Positions 43,249 to 50,919 of a stretch of 64,000 nt of DNA are shown one piece after another (position 1 is the stretch's first letter; the number at the start of each line of letters is the position of its first letter). Source of the DNA: Liquorilactobacillus mali KCTC 3596 = DSM 20444 (GTDB taxonomy: Bacteria; Bacillota; Bacilli; Lactobacillales; Lactobacillaceae); NCBI RefSeq assembly GCF_000260415.1, contig NZ_BACP01000056.1, positions 1 through 64,000 of the forward strand, in the 5' to 3' direction. A program made the position numbers and the translations under genes. A model generated the notes under the pieces. That model saw nothing but the letters and a program-made list of their open reading frames with translations, searched no databases and had not been told where the DNA came from.

Positions 43249-44975
43249 TAAATATCCTCTCCTTTCAATTGTGACTTAATAATTTCTTGATAGGTTGAGT
43301 TAGTTTTTTTCAGTTCTGCATGTGTTCCTTTACCAACATTTTGTCCCTCATCAAGGACAATGATTTGGTTAGCCGTCGTAACGGTTGCAATTCTCTGAGC
43401 GACTATGATAACGATGCTTTGACTAATTTTTTTATCATTGGATAGGGCCTTACGCAATTTTGCATCTGTTTTAAAATCAAGTGCAGAGAATGAATCATCG
43501 AAGATATAGACATCGGCTGGTTTAATGATTGCACGAGCAATTGCGAGGCGTTGGCGCTGTCCACCTGAGAAGTTGGCTCCGTTATGTTCTACAATGGAGT
43601 CTAGGCCATTATCTAGGTCTTTAATAAATTCGGCCGCTTGGGCAAGTTCAAGTGCATGCCACATTTCATCCTCCGTCGCATTCGGTTTTCCAACTTGCAA
43701 ATTACTGCGAATTGTACCTTTAAATAGGAAAGCTTTTTGTTGAACAAATGCAATCTGTTCATGAAGTTTGCTTTGTGACAGTGTGGAAATATCTGTTCCA
43801 TTAAGATTGATTTGACCTGACTCAACGTCGTATAACCTCGGAATCAAATTTACTAAAGTTGATTTACCAGCACCAGTTCCACCAATGATTGCGAGTGTTT
43901 CACCCGAATGTAGGTTAAAATTTATTGATTCAAGTGCGCGACGTTCAGCATGAGCATAGCGAAAAGCAACATTTTTAAATTCTAGTGAGAGTTCAGAATT
44001 ATTCAAAGAAGTAGGATTTGAATCTTCCTTAATTGAATATTCTGTATCTAAGACCTCTTGAATACGAACTGCTGCTGCCTGAGCCCTTGGAATAAATACA
44101 AAAACCATTGAGAGCATCATGAAACTAAATAGAATCATTGCAGCATAGGTCATAAATGATACTAAATTTCCTATTTCCATTAAGCGATCGGAAACTAAGT
44201 TGGCTCCAATCCAGATAATTCCGATATTTGTTCCATTCAGAATTAATGTCATAATTGGAAACATCAAAGATACCAAGCTGAAGGCTTTGATTGCGGTATC
44301 TGTATATGATTTATTTGCATCTTCAAAACGATTTTGTTCAAAATTATCCTGCCGGAAAGCTCTAACAACGCGAACACCAGTTAATCCTTCACGAAAAACA
44401 AGGTTAATGCGATCAATCTTTTTTTGTAAACTGCTGAATAATGGACCAGCAAAGGACATAACAATTCCAATTGCAATTGCCAATAGTGGTAGTGATACAA
44501 GAAATACAATTGTGAGTTTTTTTTCACTTAGATAAGCCATTATGATGCCGCCAATTAACATTGCAGGTGCTTGAAGCATCATTCGCAAAATCATAACTGT
44601 CACATTTTGAATTTGTAATACATCGTTTGTTGTTCTTGTTGTGAGTGAAGAAGCACCAAATTTATCAACTTCGTGATTTCCGAAATTAAGAACTTTTTCA
44701 AATAATGCATTTCGCAATTTGGTGCCAAGTTTTTGAGCTTGTGTTGATGCAAAAAAAACATTACCTGCTGAAGCTAAAATTCCAATTAGTGCTATTCCCA
44801 ACATTTTTGCACCAGTATGCCAAATATAGGTTGTGTTACCAGTAGACACTCCTTTATTGATCATATCAGAAGTGAGTGTTGGTAAATTGAGATTACAGAA
44901 AACCTGAATAATCATGAATAGTGCAGCGGCCAAAACTGGCCATTTTTCTAAGCGATTGCGAACTAATTTATACAT
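43248..44975 (-). CDS. ABC exporter half-transporter, degenerate site subunit
   Basis: A 575-residue half-transporter, first of the pair. It has six helices and a nucleotide-binding domain with Walker A GGTGAGKSTLVNLI and an intact signature FSGGQRQRLAIARA, but Asp replaces the catalytic Glu after Walker B (VYIFDDSFSALD) and Gln replaces the H-loop His (VAQRIAT). It would therefore form the non-hydrolytic site. The ATG at 44975 is preceded by CGGAGGT. It lies 23 bases after a tetR gene on the same strand, which probably represses the operon. Confidence 0.9.
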   Translation of the reverse strand: MYKLVRNRLEKWPVLAAALFMIIQVFCNLNLPTLTSDMINKGVSTGNTTYIWHTGAKMLGIALIGILASAGNVFFASTQAQKLGTKLRNALFEKVLNFGNHEVDKFGASSLTTRTTNDVLQIQNVTVMILRMMLQAPAMLIGGIIMAYLSEKKLTIVFLVSLPLLAIAIGIVMSFAGPLFSSLQKKIDRINLVFREGLTGVRVVRAFRQDNFEQNRFEDANKSYTDTAIKAFSLVSLMFPIMTLILNGTNIGIIWIGANLVSDRLMEIGNLVSFMTYAAMILFSFMMLSMVFVFIPRAQAAAVRIQEVLDTEYSIKEDSNPTSLNNSELSLEFKNVAFRYAHAERRALESINFNLHSGETLAIIGGTGAGKSTLVNLIPRLYDVESGQINLNGTDISTLSQSKLHEQIAFVQQKAFLFKGTIRSNLQVGKPNATEDEMWHALELAQAAEFIKDLDNGLDSIVEHNGANFSGGQRQRLAIARAIIKPADVYIFDDSFSALDFKTDAKLRKALSNDKKISQSIVIIVAQRIATVTTANQIIVLDEGQNVGKGTHAELKKTNSTYQEIIKSQLKGEDI

Positions 44976-44998
44976 AATCGACCTCCGTAACATCTGAA

Positions 44999-45622
44999 TC
45001 AATTTATTTTTGTAACCCCATATTGGAGCCAAGAAAGCATTTTAAGACACTTCTCCTGCACAGCAATGACAGAAATTGAGTCTTCTTTTTTTCGTTGAAG
45101 GTGAAAGTAATTTCCAACAGATTTAAAGAAAATACTCAACATCAGACTGACCAAATCACTAAATTCTTCAAATGACTTAATTCGTAAGAGAGATAAATTA
45201 GTTTGCTCATATAGTTCCTGGGTCAATTGATGTATATTTCCATGTCCTAGTGATTTTTGAAGACGAAAATCATGTGCCTCAATCATTGTTTGATAAAATT
45301 TGGAATGACTTCCTTCTAATACATCCATAATATTTGATGCAAAAAATTGCTTGGATGCTTCGAATAAATCTCCATCAGTTTTCTTCAAAATAGTTAGATA
45401 GAGTTCATTACGTTCTTTTTGAATTTGTCCAACAAAATAGAGATAACAATCTAATTTATCATCAAAATATTGATAGAAACTTCCTCTAGGGATACCTGCG
45501 GATTCGATAATTTCACTGATTGCTGAATCATCAAAACTTTTTGTTGAAAATTCATGACTGATTGCAGCGAAGAGTCTCGCTTTTTTGGGGAGAGCAAGAT
45601 TGAAAAAAGTATCTTTGGGCAT
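44999..45622 (-). CDS. TetR-family transcriptional regulator
   Basis: A 207-residue repressor. The N-terminal helix-turn-helix reads FSTKSFDDSAISEIIESAGI followed by PRGSFYQYFDDK, a typical TetR motif. The C-terminal domain is a divergent helical ligand-binding fold. AAAAGGAGGAAG precedes the ATG at 45622; an earlier in-frame ATG at 45670 is unsupported. It heads the operon with the ABC exporter and probably regulates itself and the exporter through the tandem dyads just upstream. Confidence 0.9.
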   Translation of the reverse strand: MPKDTFFNLALPKKARLFAAISHEFSTKSFDDSAISEIIESAGIPRGSFYQYFDDKLDCYLYFVGQIQKERNELYLTILKKTDGDLFEASKQFFASNIMDVLEGSHSKFYQTMIEAHDFRLQKSLGHGNIHQLTQELYEQTNLSLLRIKSFEEFSDLVSLMLSIFFKSVGNYFHLQRKKEDSISVIAVQEKCLKMLSWLQYGVTKIN

Positions 45623-45641
45623 TATAACTTCCTCCTTTTTA

Positions 45642-45669
45642 TGACGACTTGTCATGTGACAATGTGTCA
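45642..45669. promoter_or_regulatory. Tandem TetR operator candidate
   Basis: Two copies of TGAC-N5-GTCA (45642-45654 and 45657-45669), 15 bases centre to centre, directly upstream of the tetR ribosome site. Confidence 0.6.
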
Positions 45670-45827
45670 TTATAGTTTATTAAAAAAGAAAAAACAAGAG
45701 CAATTCAAAAATAATAAGAAAGATTAAAGATAGGCAGATAATTTATATTATTTTTAAAAAATCTAATGTAATAAATATTGTGCACTAATAAACTTTCTCA
45801 TCTATATAAATTTTTTTTGATTAGTTA

Positions 45828-45855
45828 TTGAATATTTCCGTGAGTGTGCTAGAAT
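45828..45855 (+). promoter_or_regulatory. Promoter of the heme uptake operon
   Basis: TTGAAT, 16 bases, TAGAAT; 54 bases before the first NEAT gene. The Fur-like dyad overlaps the transcription start. Confidence 0.6.
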
Positions 45856-45869
45856 TAGTTCAACTTAAT

Positions 45870-45884
45870 TGATATTGATTCTCA
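45870..45884. promoter_or_regulatory. Fur-box-like operator
   Basis: TGATATTGATTCTCA matches the 7-1-7 Fur core TGATAATNATTATCA at all but two positions. It lies between the promoter and the first NEAT gene, which suits iron repression. Confidence 0.65.
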
Positions 45885-45908
45885 ATTAAAGAATAGGGGG
45901 AATACTTA

Positions 45909-47294
45909 ATGAAAAAGAAGTTTGTTTTTGTGTTAATGATTGCGTTTGCATTTTTTACACTGGCCTTTAAAACCGCGAATGCGAATGCAGATAGCGTAAA
46001 AGTCTTGCCATCAGGTACATATACATTGAATGTTGGATATTATAAAGACGAGGCTACAACCACTGCTTCATCAATGGATAATATGTGGGGTACATCTGTA
46101 CAACTTGTTGTTGATTCAAGCAATGAGGCAAAATTAATTTTTTCTCAAGTATCGGGCATGTCAATAATGACTGGTGCTAATTTCGATGGGCACTCGCTAG
46201 TCGAAAAAAGTGAAGGAAATACCGGTACGTGGACTGCTAGCTTAACGTCTCAAGAGGCTTTAGATTTAGTTAATGGTGATGTGTATTTAGCAGATGTAAG
46301 TTATAGTTCTGGTGGATATAATGGAAATCCTAGTTTTTATGTAAAAATTAATAGTGGTGTACCTGATGCAGTTATTAAGACAACTTCTGATGCAGATTCA
46401 TCAAGTTCCAGTTCAGCAAGTTCATCATCGAGTTCGGCAAGTTCAAGTGGCGCATCAAGCTCTAATGCAACTTCAACGAGTTCCAGTTCAGCAAGTTCAA
46501 GTAGCGCACCAAGTTCTAATGCAACTTCAACAAGTTCAAGTAGCAGTGCAGCAAGTTCAAGCAGTGTATCAAGCTCTAATGCAAGTTCAATAAGTTCAAG
46601 TGCTGCTTCAACAAATTCTGTTGAAACAGCAACAGTTGAATATCATCAGGTTGATGGTAACGGTAATGATCTAAATGTTTTGTCCATGATTCAAGAGGAT
46701 GGTATCTGGGATACAACAATTAAGATCCAAAAGAATGCTGATGGAACAGCAACTGTTACAATTACACAAGGTAAAATGATGGATTACATGACAACGGTTA
46801 AATTTGATGGTGTAGAAATGACCAAAAACGTCGCTTCAGCAGATGCAACAAGTGGAACATGGACTGCTGTTTTGAGCAAAGAAAAAGCTGCTGATTTAAC
46901 AGCAGGTAACAAAATTTTGCTTGATATGACATATACAGTTCCTAATATGTTTACTCATAATGTTCAAGCATTGGCAGTCATTAAAAGTATCACTGGAGGA
47001 ACAAGTGTGGAAACTGATAATGATGGTAAAGCTGCAACAACTGGGGGAAATGGAGATATTGAAGATGTAGTTGCACCAGCTAAGGCAGTTTCTACAGATC
47101 CAAGTGATAGTTCATCAAGTACAGATGGTTCTGTAAATTTAAGTGCTGATAGTTCTGTGAAATCAAGTGGAACAACTCTTCCACAAACAGGTGAGTCTAA
47201 TTATTCCTATGCTTCAATCTTAGGTGTCTTGGCACTTATTACTGCAGTTGGATTAGGAGGAACACTTTTAAGTATTAGGAGATTTAGTAAATGA
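45909..47294 (+). CDS. LPxTG-anchored protein with two NEAT domains
   Basis: A 461-residue cell-wall heme-binding protein candidate. A signal peptide (KKKFVFVLMIAFAFFTLAF, cleavage near residue 27) is followed by a NEAT domain (about 33-160), a serine-rich linker (about 163-235), a second NEAT domain (about 238-365) and a sortase signal LPQTGE with helix and basic tail. Each NEAT domain has the SM-type heme-pocket loop (SSMDNMW; LSMIQED) but neither shows the usual YxxxY iron-ligand motif. It is first in a Fur-controlled operon with a second NEAT protein and an ABC transporter. Sortase is not encoded nearby. Confidence 0.88.
   Translation: MKKKFVFVLMIAFAFFTLAFKTANANADSVKVLPSGTYTLNVGYYKDEATTTASSMDNMWGTSVQLVVDSSNEAKLIFSQVSGMSIMTGANFDGHSLVEKSEGNTGTWTASLTSQEALDLVNGDVYLADVSYSSGGYNGNPSFYVKINSGVPDAVIKTTSDADSSSSSSASSSSSSASSSGASSSNATSTSSSSASSSSAPSSNATSTSSSSSAASSSSVSSSNASSISSSAASTNSVETATVEYHQVDGNGNDLNVLSMIQEDGIWDTTIKIQKNADGTATVTITQGKMMDYMTTVKFDGVEMTKNVASADATSGTWTAVLSKEKAADLTAGNKILLDMTYTVPNMFTHNVQALAVIKSITGGTSVETDNDGKAATTGGNGDIEDVVAPAKAVSTDPSDSSSSTDGSVNLSADSSVKSSGTTLPQTGESNYSYASILGVLALITAVGLGGTLLSIRRFSK
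46395..46620 (+). repeat. Ser-codon repeat tract (linker coding)
   Basis: Short AGTTCAAGTAGC-like repeats encode the serine/alanine-rich linker between the NEAT domains. Prone to slippage and length variation between strains; coding, not CRISPR. Confidence 0.7.
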
Positions 47295-48148
47295 GAATTA
47301 AATATTTATTATTAGTTGCAGGGACTTTCTTATTGGTTTTCTTTATGAAAACGATAGAAGTTTCTGCTTCTTCGTATCAAGTTAACTATACAATTGAAAA
47401 ATATGGCACATCGCAGACATCTATTGCGGATGCGTATTTTGTGAAACCAGCAACTGTTTCGGTTGGACAAGGACAATATAATGTTAGTATCACGATCAAA
47501 ACAAGCCATGATTTAGGTTCATTTCCTGTACAAATTTTGAATATTAATGGTCAGGGGCCACAGGTCAGCAAAAGTACCTCTGGGAACGCAGATTATTACA
47601 CTTTTTCCTTTACTACAAAGTCTGTAAAGCAGTCGATGTCAGGCAATATGAAAGTTGATATTGATAGTATGGATTACCATCACACATATGGTTTTACCTT
47701 ACTAATGAATGGTGGGAGTGTTCCTGAACTTACTAGTAGTTCGTCTTCGGTCAGCCAACAAAGTACTGCACAAAGTACTGTGGCAAGTTCGAAGCAAACC
47801 AATAGTTCAACATCCAGTGGCAGTGCAGCTAATAAGACTGCATCTTCAAACAGCACTAGTTCAACTGTAGCAACGACCTCTTCTAGTTCTGTCTCAATAG
47901 AGTCTTCTGCCACTACTTCAAACATATCCAGTAAAAGTACAAGTAAGACAGCTAGTAAAAAGGAAAACAACAGTAAAAAAACTAAGGATAAAGAAGATAA
48001 AACAAAAAAGAATAAGAATAAGAAAAAAGAAAACAAGAATAATAAAAGCAAAAGCGGTAATAAGAGTGTGCTCGGATTTTCAATAACGGCAATATTAATT
48101 GGCGGCTGTGTTGGAGCATGGGGGTTGATTCGCCATTATAAAATCTAA
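47291..48148 (+). CDS. Membrane-anchored NEAT-domain protein
   Basis: A 285-residue surface protein with a signal peptide, one NEAT domain (about residues 28-145), a long Ser/Thr then Lys/Asn-rich spacer, and a C-terminal membrane helix with a short basic tail. The NEAT domain has the loop SIADAYFVKPATVSVGQGQY and a YHHTY motif, i.e. the canonical YxxxY heme ligand. There is no LPxTG motif, so it is held by the helix. It would receive heme from the wall-bound NEAT protein and pass it to the ABC transporter. Its ATG overlaps the previous stop (ATGA). Confidence 0.87.
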   Translation: MRIKYLLLVAGTFLLVFFMKTIEVSASSYQVNYTIEKYGTSQTSIADAYFVKPATVSVGQGQYNVSITIKTSHDLGSFPVQILNINGQGPQVSKSTSGNADYYTFSFTTKSVKQSMSGNMKVDIDSMDYHHTYGFTLLMNGGSVPELTSSSSSVSQQSTAQSTVASSKQTNSSTSSGSAANKTASSNSTSSTVATTSSSSVSIESSATTSNISSKSTSKTASKKENNSKKTKDKEDKTKKNKNKKKENKNNKSKSGNKSVLGFSITAILIGGCVGAWGLIRHYKI

Positions 48149-49016
48149 AAAAGTAATAAAAATAATTTCAGGCATTATTATCTTAATGGCAGTAGTTGGA
48201 TTAGTGTATTTGAGTCAGAAAAAGCTGGATAGTCAATCATCAGAAAAGCAGCCTAGAATAGTTACAACAACGGTAGCTATTACAGATGTTTTCTCCCGCT
48301 TAAATATGAAATTGGTCGGTGTTCCGAGTGATAGTAGCCTTCAAAAAGTACCGAGTAAATACCATAATGTTACGCGTGTGGGCAATCATGTGAGTATTAA
48401 TTGGGATAATTTACTGACGGCTAAGCCCGATATAGTTTATGTAGACTCAGAACTGACGGATGAGTATCAAAGTAAGTTAAAAGAACAAAAGATACGTATG
48501 AAATCCTTGAATTTTCAAAATTACGAGAGTTTAGTAAAGAGCATTAAGTACCTGGGTAGAAAATATGATAGACAAAAAGACGCACAAAAGTTGCTTTCAC
48601 GAATAAAGATAAAGAATGTCAGCAGAGTCAAGAAACCAAAGGTATTGATATTAATGGGAATGCCTGGCGGGAGTTTTTTGGCGATGAACTCAAAAACTTA
48701 CCTAGGTGATTTAGTTAAAAGAGCTGGTGGCGAGGTGGTCGGTGCAAGTCCGACTTCGCTTTATACCACAGCAAGCAGTGAAGCAATTGCAGAGGCTAAT
48801 CCAGATATTGTTATTCGGTTAGCGCATGCAATGCCTAAACAGGTAAAAGCAGCTTTTATAACAACTTTCAAACAAAGCCCTTATAATAATTTGAAAGCAG
48901 TCAAGGAGAAACATGTCTACGATGTAGAAGCACCGAAGTTTTCACCAACAGCTAACTTGAAAGTTAGACAAGCATACAATCAGGTAAAGAGGTGGCTTGA
49001 TCAGGTTGACAAATAA
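48138..49016 (+). CDS. Heme ABC transporter substrate-binding protein (IsdE-like)
   Basis: A periplasmic-binding-type protein of the iron/heme family (cluster with IsdE, BtuF, FhuD), with RIVTTTVAITDVFSRLNMKLVGV and LLTAKPDIVYVDSEL as hallmarks. The first ATG in frame is 48186, but it would cut into the leader and has no ribosome site. The frame is open upstream to 48129 and encodes KSKKVIKIISGIIILMAVVG, a typical basic-plus-hydrophobic leader. No ATG, GTG or TTG occurs there, so an ATA (48138) or ATT (48135) start is likely. There is no lipobox cysteine, so the leader probably stays as a membrane anchor. Start uncertain; function fairly sure. Confidence 0.78.
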   Translation: MKSKKVIKIISGIIILMAVVGLVYLSQKKLDSQSSEKQPRIVTTTVAITDVFSRLNMKLVGVPSDSSLQKVPSKYHNVTRVGNHVSINWDNLLTAKPDIVYVDSELTDEYQSKLKEQKIRMKSLNFQNYESLVKSIKYLGRKYDRQKDAQKLLSRIKIKNVSRVKKPKVLILMGMPGGSFLAMNSKTYLGDLVKRAGGEVVGASPTSLYTTASSEAIAEANPDIVIRLAHAMPKQVKAAFITTFKQSPYNNLKAVKEKHVYDVEAPKFSPTANLKVRQAYNQVKRWLDQVDK

Positions 49017-49037
49017 GCAAAAAAAAGTTTTGGTTTA

Positions 49038-49922
49038 ATGCTTTTAGGATGTATTTTCCTAGTTTTTTTTCAGTTAATATTCAGAATAGAAAACCAAAGC
49101 GATTGGCAACTAATTATCGTTCAATTAAGGCTGCCAAGGTTAATATTTGAACTTGGAACAGGGTTTGCTATAGGATTAAGTGCATTGTTGCTGGCAGCAA
49201 CATTGAGACAGCCATATCTTGATGGCTCCATGATAGGGATTGCAAGCGGTTCGGAATTAATGATTGCATTAATAACGGTTTTAGTACCAAGTTCATTGAT
49301 ATATCGTGTCTTAATTGGGACAGTTGCGGGAATACTGTGTTTGTTATTACTGCGCGGCAGTATCTTCAAATATCATAATCATGTTTTATTCTTAGTTATA
49401 GGTGGATTTTGTCTTGCAATGTTTTTCAATGCACTCACGACTATCTTGACTGAGAGCAGTGGCTGGACTGGTAAAAGCCTAGCAAATGTCACATGGCTTG
49501 ATGTTGGCTGGTTGGTCCTGATTATTTTAGTAGCAATTGCTTCTTGGAGAAAAAATAGCAGATATTTACAATATTTTGCTTTGCCTGAACTGCAGACCAA
49601 ACAACTTGGAATCGATGAAGCTAAAATTGCCTTGAATTTACAGTTAATAGCGGCAGGGTTGTTAGGTGCAGTAACAGCTGTTTTAGGAACAGTTTTCTTT
49701 GCAGGGGTGGTAATTAATCAATTGATTCGTGAATACACTCATCTTGGAATAATCGCAAGAATACCGTTTGTTATTGTTTTTAGCATTTTGGATGTGCTTT
49801 TGGCAGATACAGTCGCACATTTTATTTTCTATCCGACGGAATTACCTACGAATGCAGTTTTATTAGTATTACTAGCACCTGCATTCTTATTGCTACTAAC
49901 GAGGTGGTCGCGTGCAGTTTGA
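49038..49922 (+). CDS. Heme ABC transporter permease (FecCD/IsdF family)
   Basis: A roughly 294-residue membrane protein of the FecCD family with eight or more helices (VQLRLPRLIFELGTGFAIGL is the family coupling-loop text; GIARIPF-like GIIARIPFVIVF near the end). It would import heme with the adjacent binding protein and ATPase. The ATG at 49038 has no good ribosome site; the frame is open to 49011 and reads SKKSFGL before the first helix, again with an ATA codon (49014) as possible start. Coupled with the upstream gene, so translation by re-initiation is possible. Confidence 0.82.
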   Translation: MLLGCIFLVFFQLIFRIENQSDWQLIIVQLRLPRLIFELGTGFAIGLSALLLAATLRQPYLDGSMIGIASGSELMIALITVLVPSSLIYRVLIGTVAGILCLLLLRGSIFKYHNHVLFLVIGGFCLAMFFNALTTILTESSGWTGKSLANVTWLDVGWLVLIILVAIASWRKNSRYLQYFALPELQTKQLGIDEAKIALNLQLIAAGLLGAVTAVLGTVFFAGVVINQLIREYTHLGIIARIPFVIVFSILDVLLADTVAHFIFYPTELPTNAVLLVLLAPAFLLLLTRWSRAV

Positions 49923-50586
49923 AGAGTTAACAATGGAATACAACAAGAAGCCGGTTTTTCACGGAATCAGTGGAGCCCTACAGGATCAGCGAATAACAGT
50001 TCTTTTAGGTCCAAATGGCAGTGGAAAGACAACTTTAATGATGGCAATGGCCCAACTTAAGAATCCTAGTAAGGGAAGAGTAATAAAGAATGCAGAAACA
50101 GTTTTTTATTTGTCACAGAAGAATCAGGTTTTTGATTACGTTACGGTGGGTCAATTACTTGAAATTGCTCAATTACATGGTAGGAAAAATGACATTGTAA
50201 GTGTAGAAAAAACAATAAAAAATCTAGGATTGACGAAGTTGCTGACCAGTGATATTAACACTTTATCAGGAGGCCAGCAGCAAAGAACGTGGTTAGCCTA
50301 CGCCTTTTTGCAAGCAACAGATATTTTATTACTTGATGAACCCATGACATATTTAGATGTGAAATATCAGCAAGTCTTGTATAACATGATAATGGAAGGA
50401 AAAGAAAACGGACAGACTTTTCTTGTTAGTTTACATGACATTGAGTTCACACGGAGATGTAGTGATAATATTTGGTTTTTGACGGCCAATCAGTTGGTTT
50501 CAGGGACAAAAGAGCAGCTTTTGACGCAGAATTCGATTTATCAGTATTTAGGAGTTAAAAACTATTTTTCTAGTAATAACAATTAA
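49912..50586 (+). CDS. Heme ABC transporter ATPase
   Basis: A 224-residue ABC ATPase of the FecE/FepC group. Walker A LLGPNGSGKTTLMMAM, signature LSGGQQQRTWLAY, Walker B ILLLDEPMTYLD and H-loop SLHDIEFTRR are complete. GTG start at 49912 behind GAGGTGGTC, overlapping the permease gene by 11 bases. It is the last gene of the NEAT/heme operon; a terminator follows. Confidence 0.9.
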   Translation: MQFEELTMEYNKKPVFHGISGALQDQRITVLLGPNGSGKTTLMMAMAQLKNPSKGRVIKNAETVFYLSQKNQVFDYVTVGQLLEIAQLHGRKNDIVSVEKTIKNLGLTKLLTSDINTLSGGQQQRTWLAYAFLQATDILLLDEPMTYLDVKYQQVLYNMIMEGKENGQTFLVSLHDIEFTRRCSDNIWFLTANQLVSGTKEQLLTQNSIYQYLGVKNYFSSNNN

Positions 50587-50649
50587 AAATATAGTAAATA
50601 CTGTGAATTTGATAGTGAATAGAATTCAAAAAAATAATAGATAGTGAAG

Positions 50650-50692
50650 TAGAGTGAATTGAAATTTAATTTTCGATGCACTTTATTTTTTT
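50650..50692 (+). terminator. Terminator of the heme operon
   Basis: AGAGTGAATTGAAA pairs with TTTTCGATGCACTTT with G-T pairs and one mismatch, then T-rich. Bases 50693-50848 show no gene. Confidence 0.6.
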
Positions 50693-50848
50693 TATGAAAA
50701 AAATAAATATAATAATAAAAATAAGAATAACAGGTAAAGCAATTTGCTTTGCAAAAAAGGTAGCGCTTACATAATTGTTTAGAAAAAATTCAAAGCAATA
50801 AAGTTTATAAATGGTAAAGAAAAAAGATGAATTAACATAGGATGTAAG

Positions 50849-50876
50849 TTGCCCATTATTAAAATTATGTTAGAAT
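50849..50876 (+). promoter_or_regulatory. Promoter of the aconitase operon
   Basis: TTGCCC, 16 bases, TAGAAT, 43 bases before the aconitase start. Confidence 0.5.
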
Positions 50877-50919
50877 AGCGGAAATTAAAACGTATCAAAA
50901 AAGAGATGGAGGGTTAACT

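Noticed and set aside
46395-46620. Short regular repeats resembling a CRISPR or VNTR array
   Set aside because: The units are in frame and encode the serine-rich linker of the NEAT protein; there are no unique spacers.
47680-48051. A 123-codon Leu/Phe/Val-rich open frame on the minus strand
   Set aside because: It is the antisense of the Ser/Lys-rich NEAT protein gene; its hydrophobic look is a codon mirror effect and it has no ribosome site.
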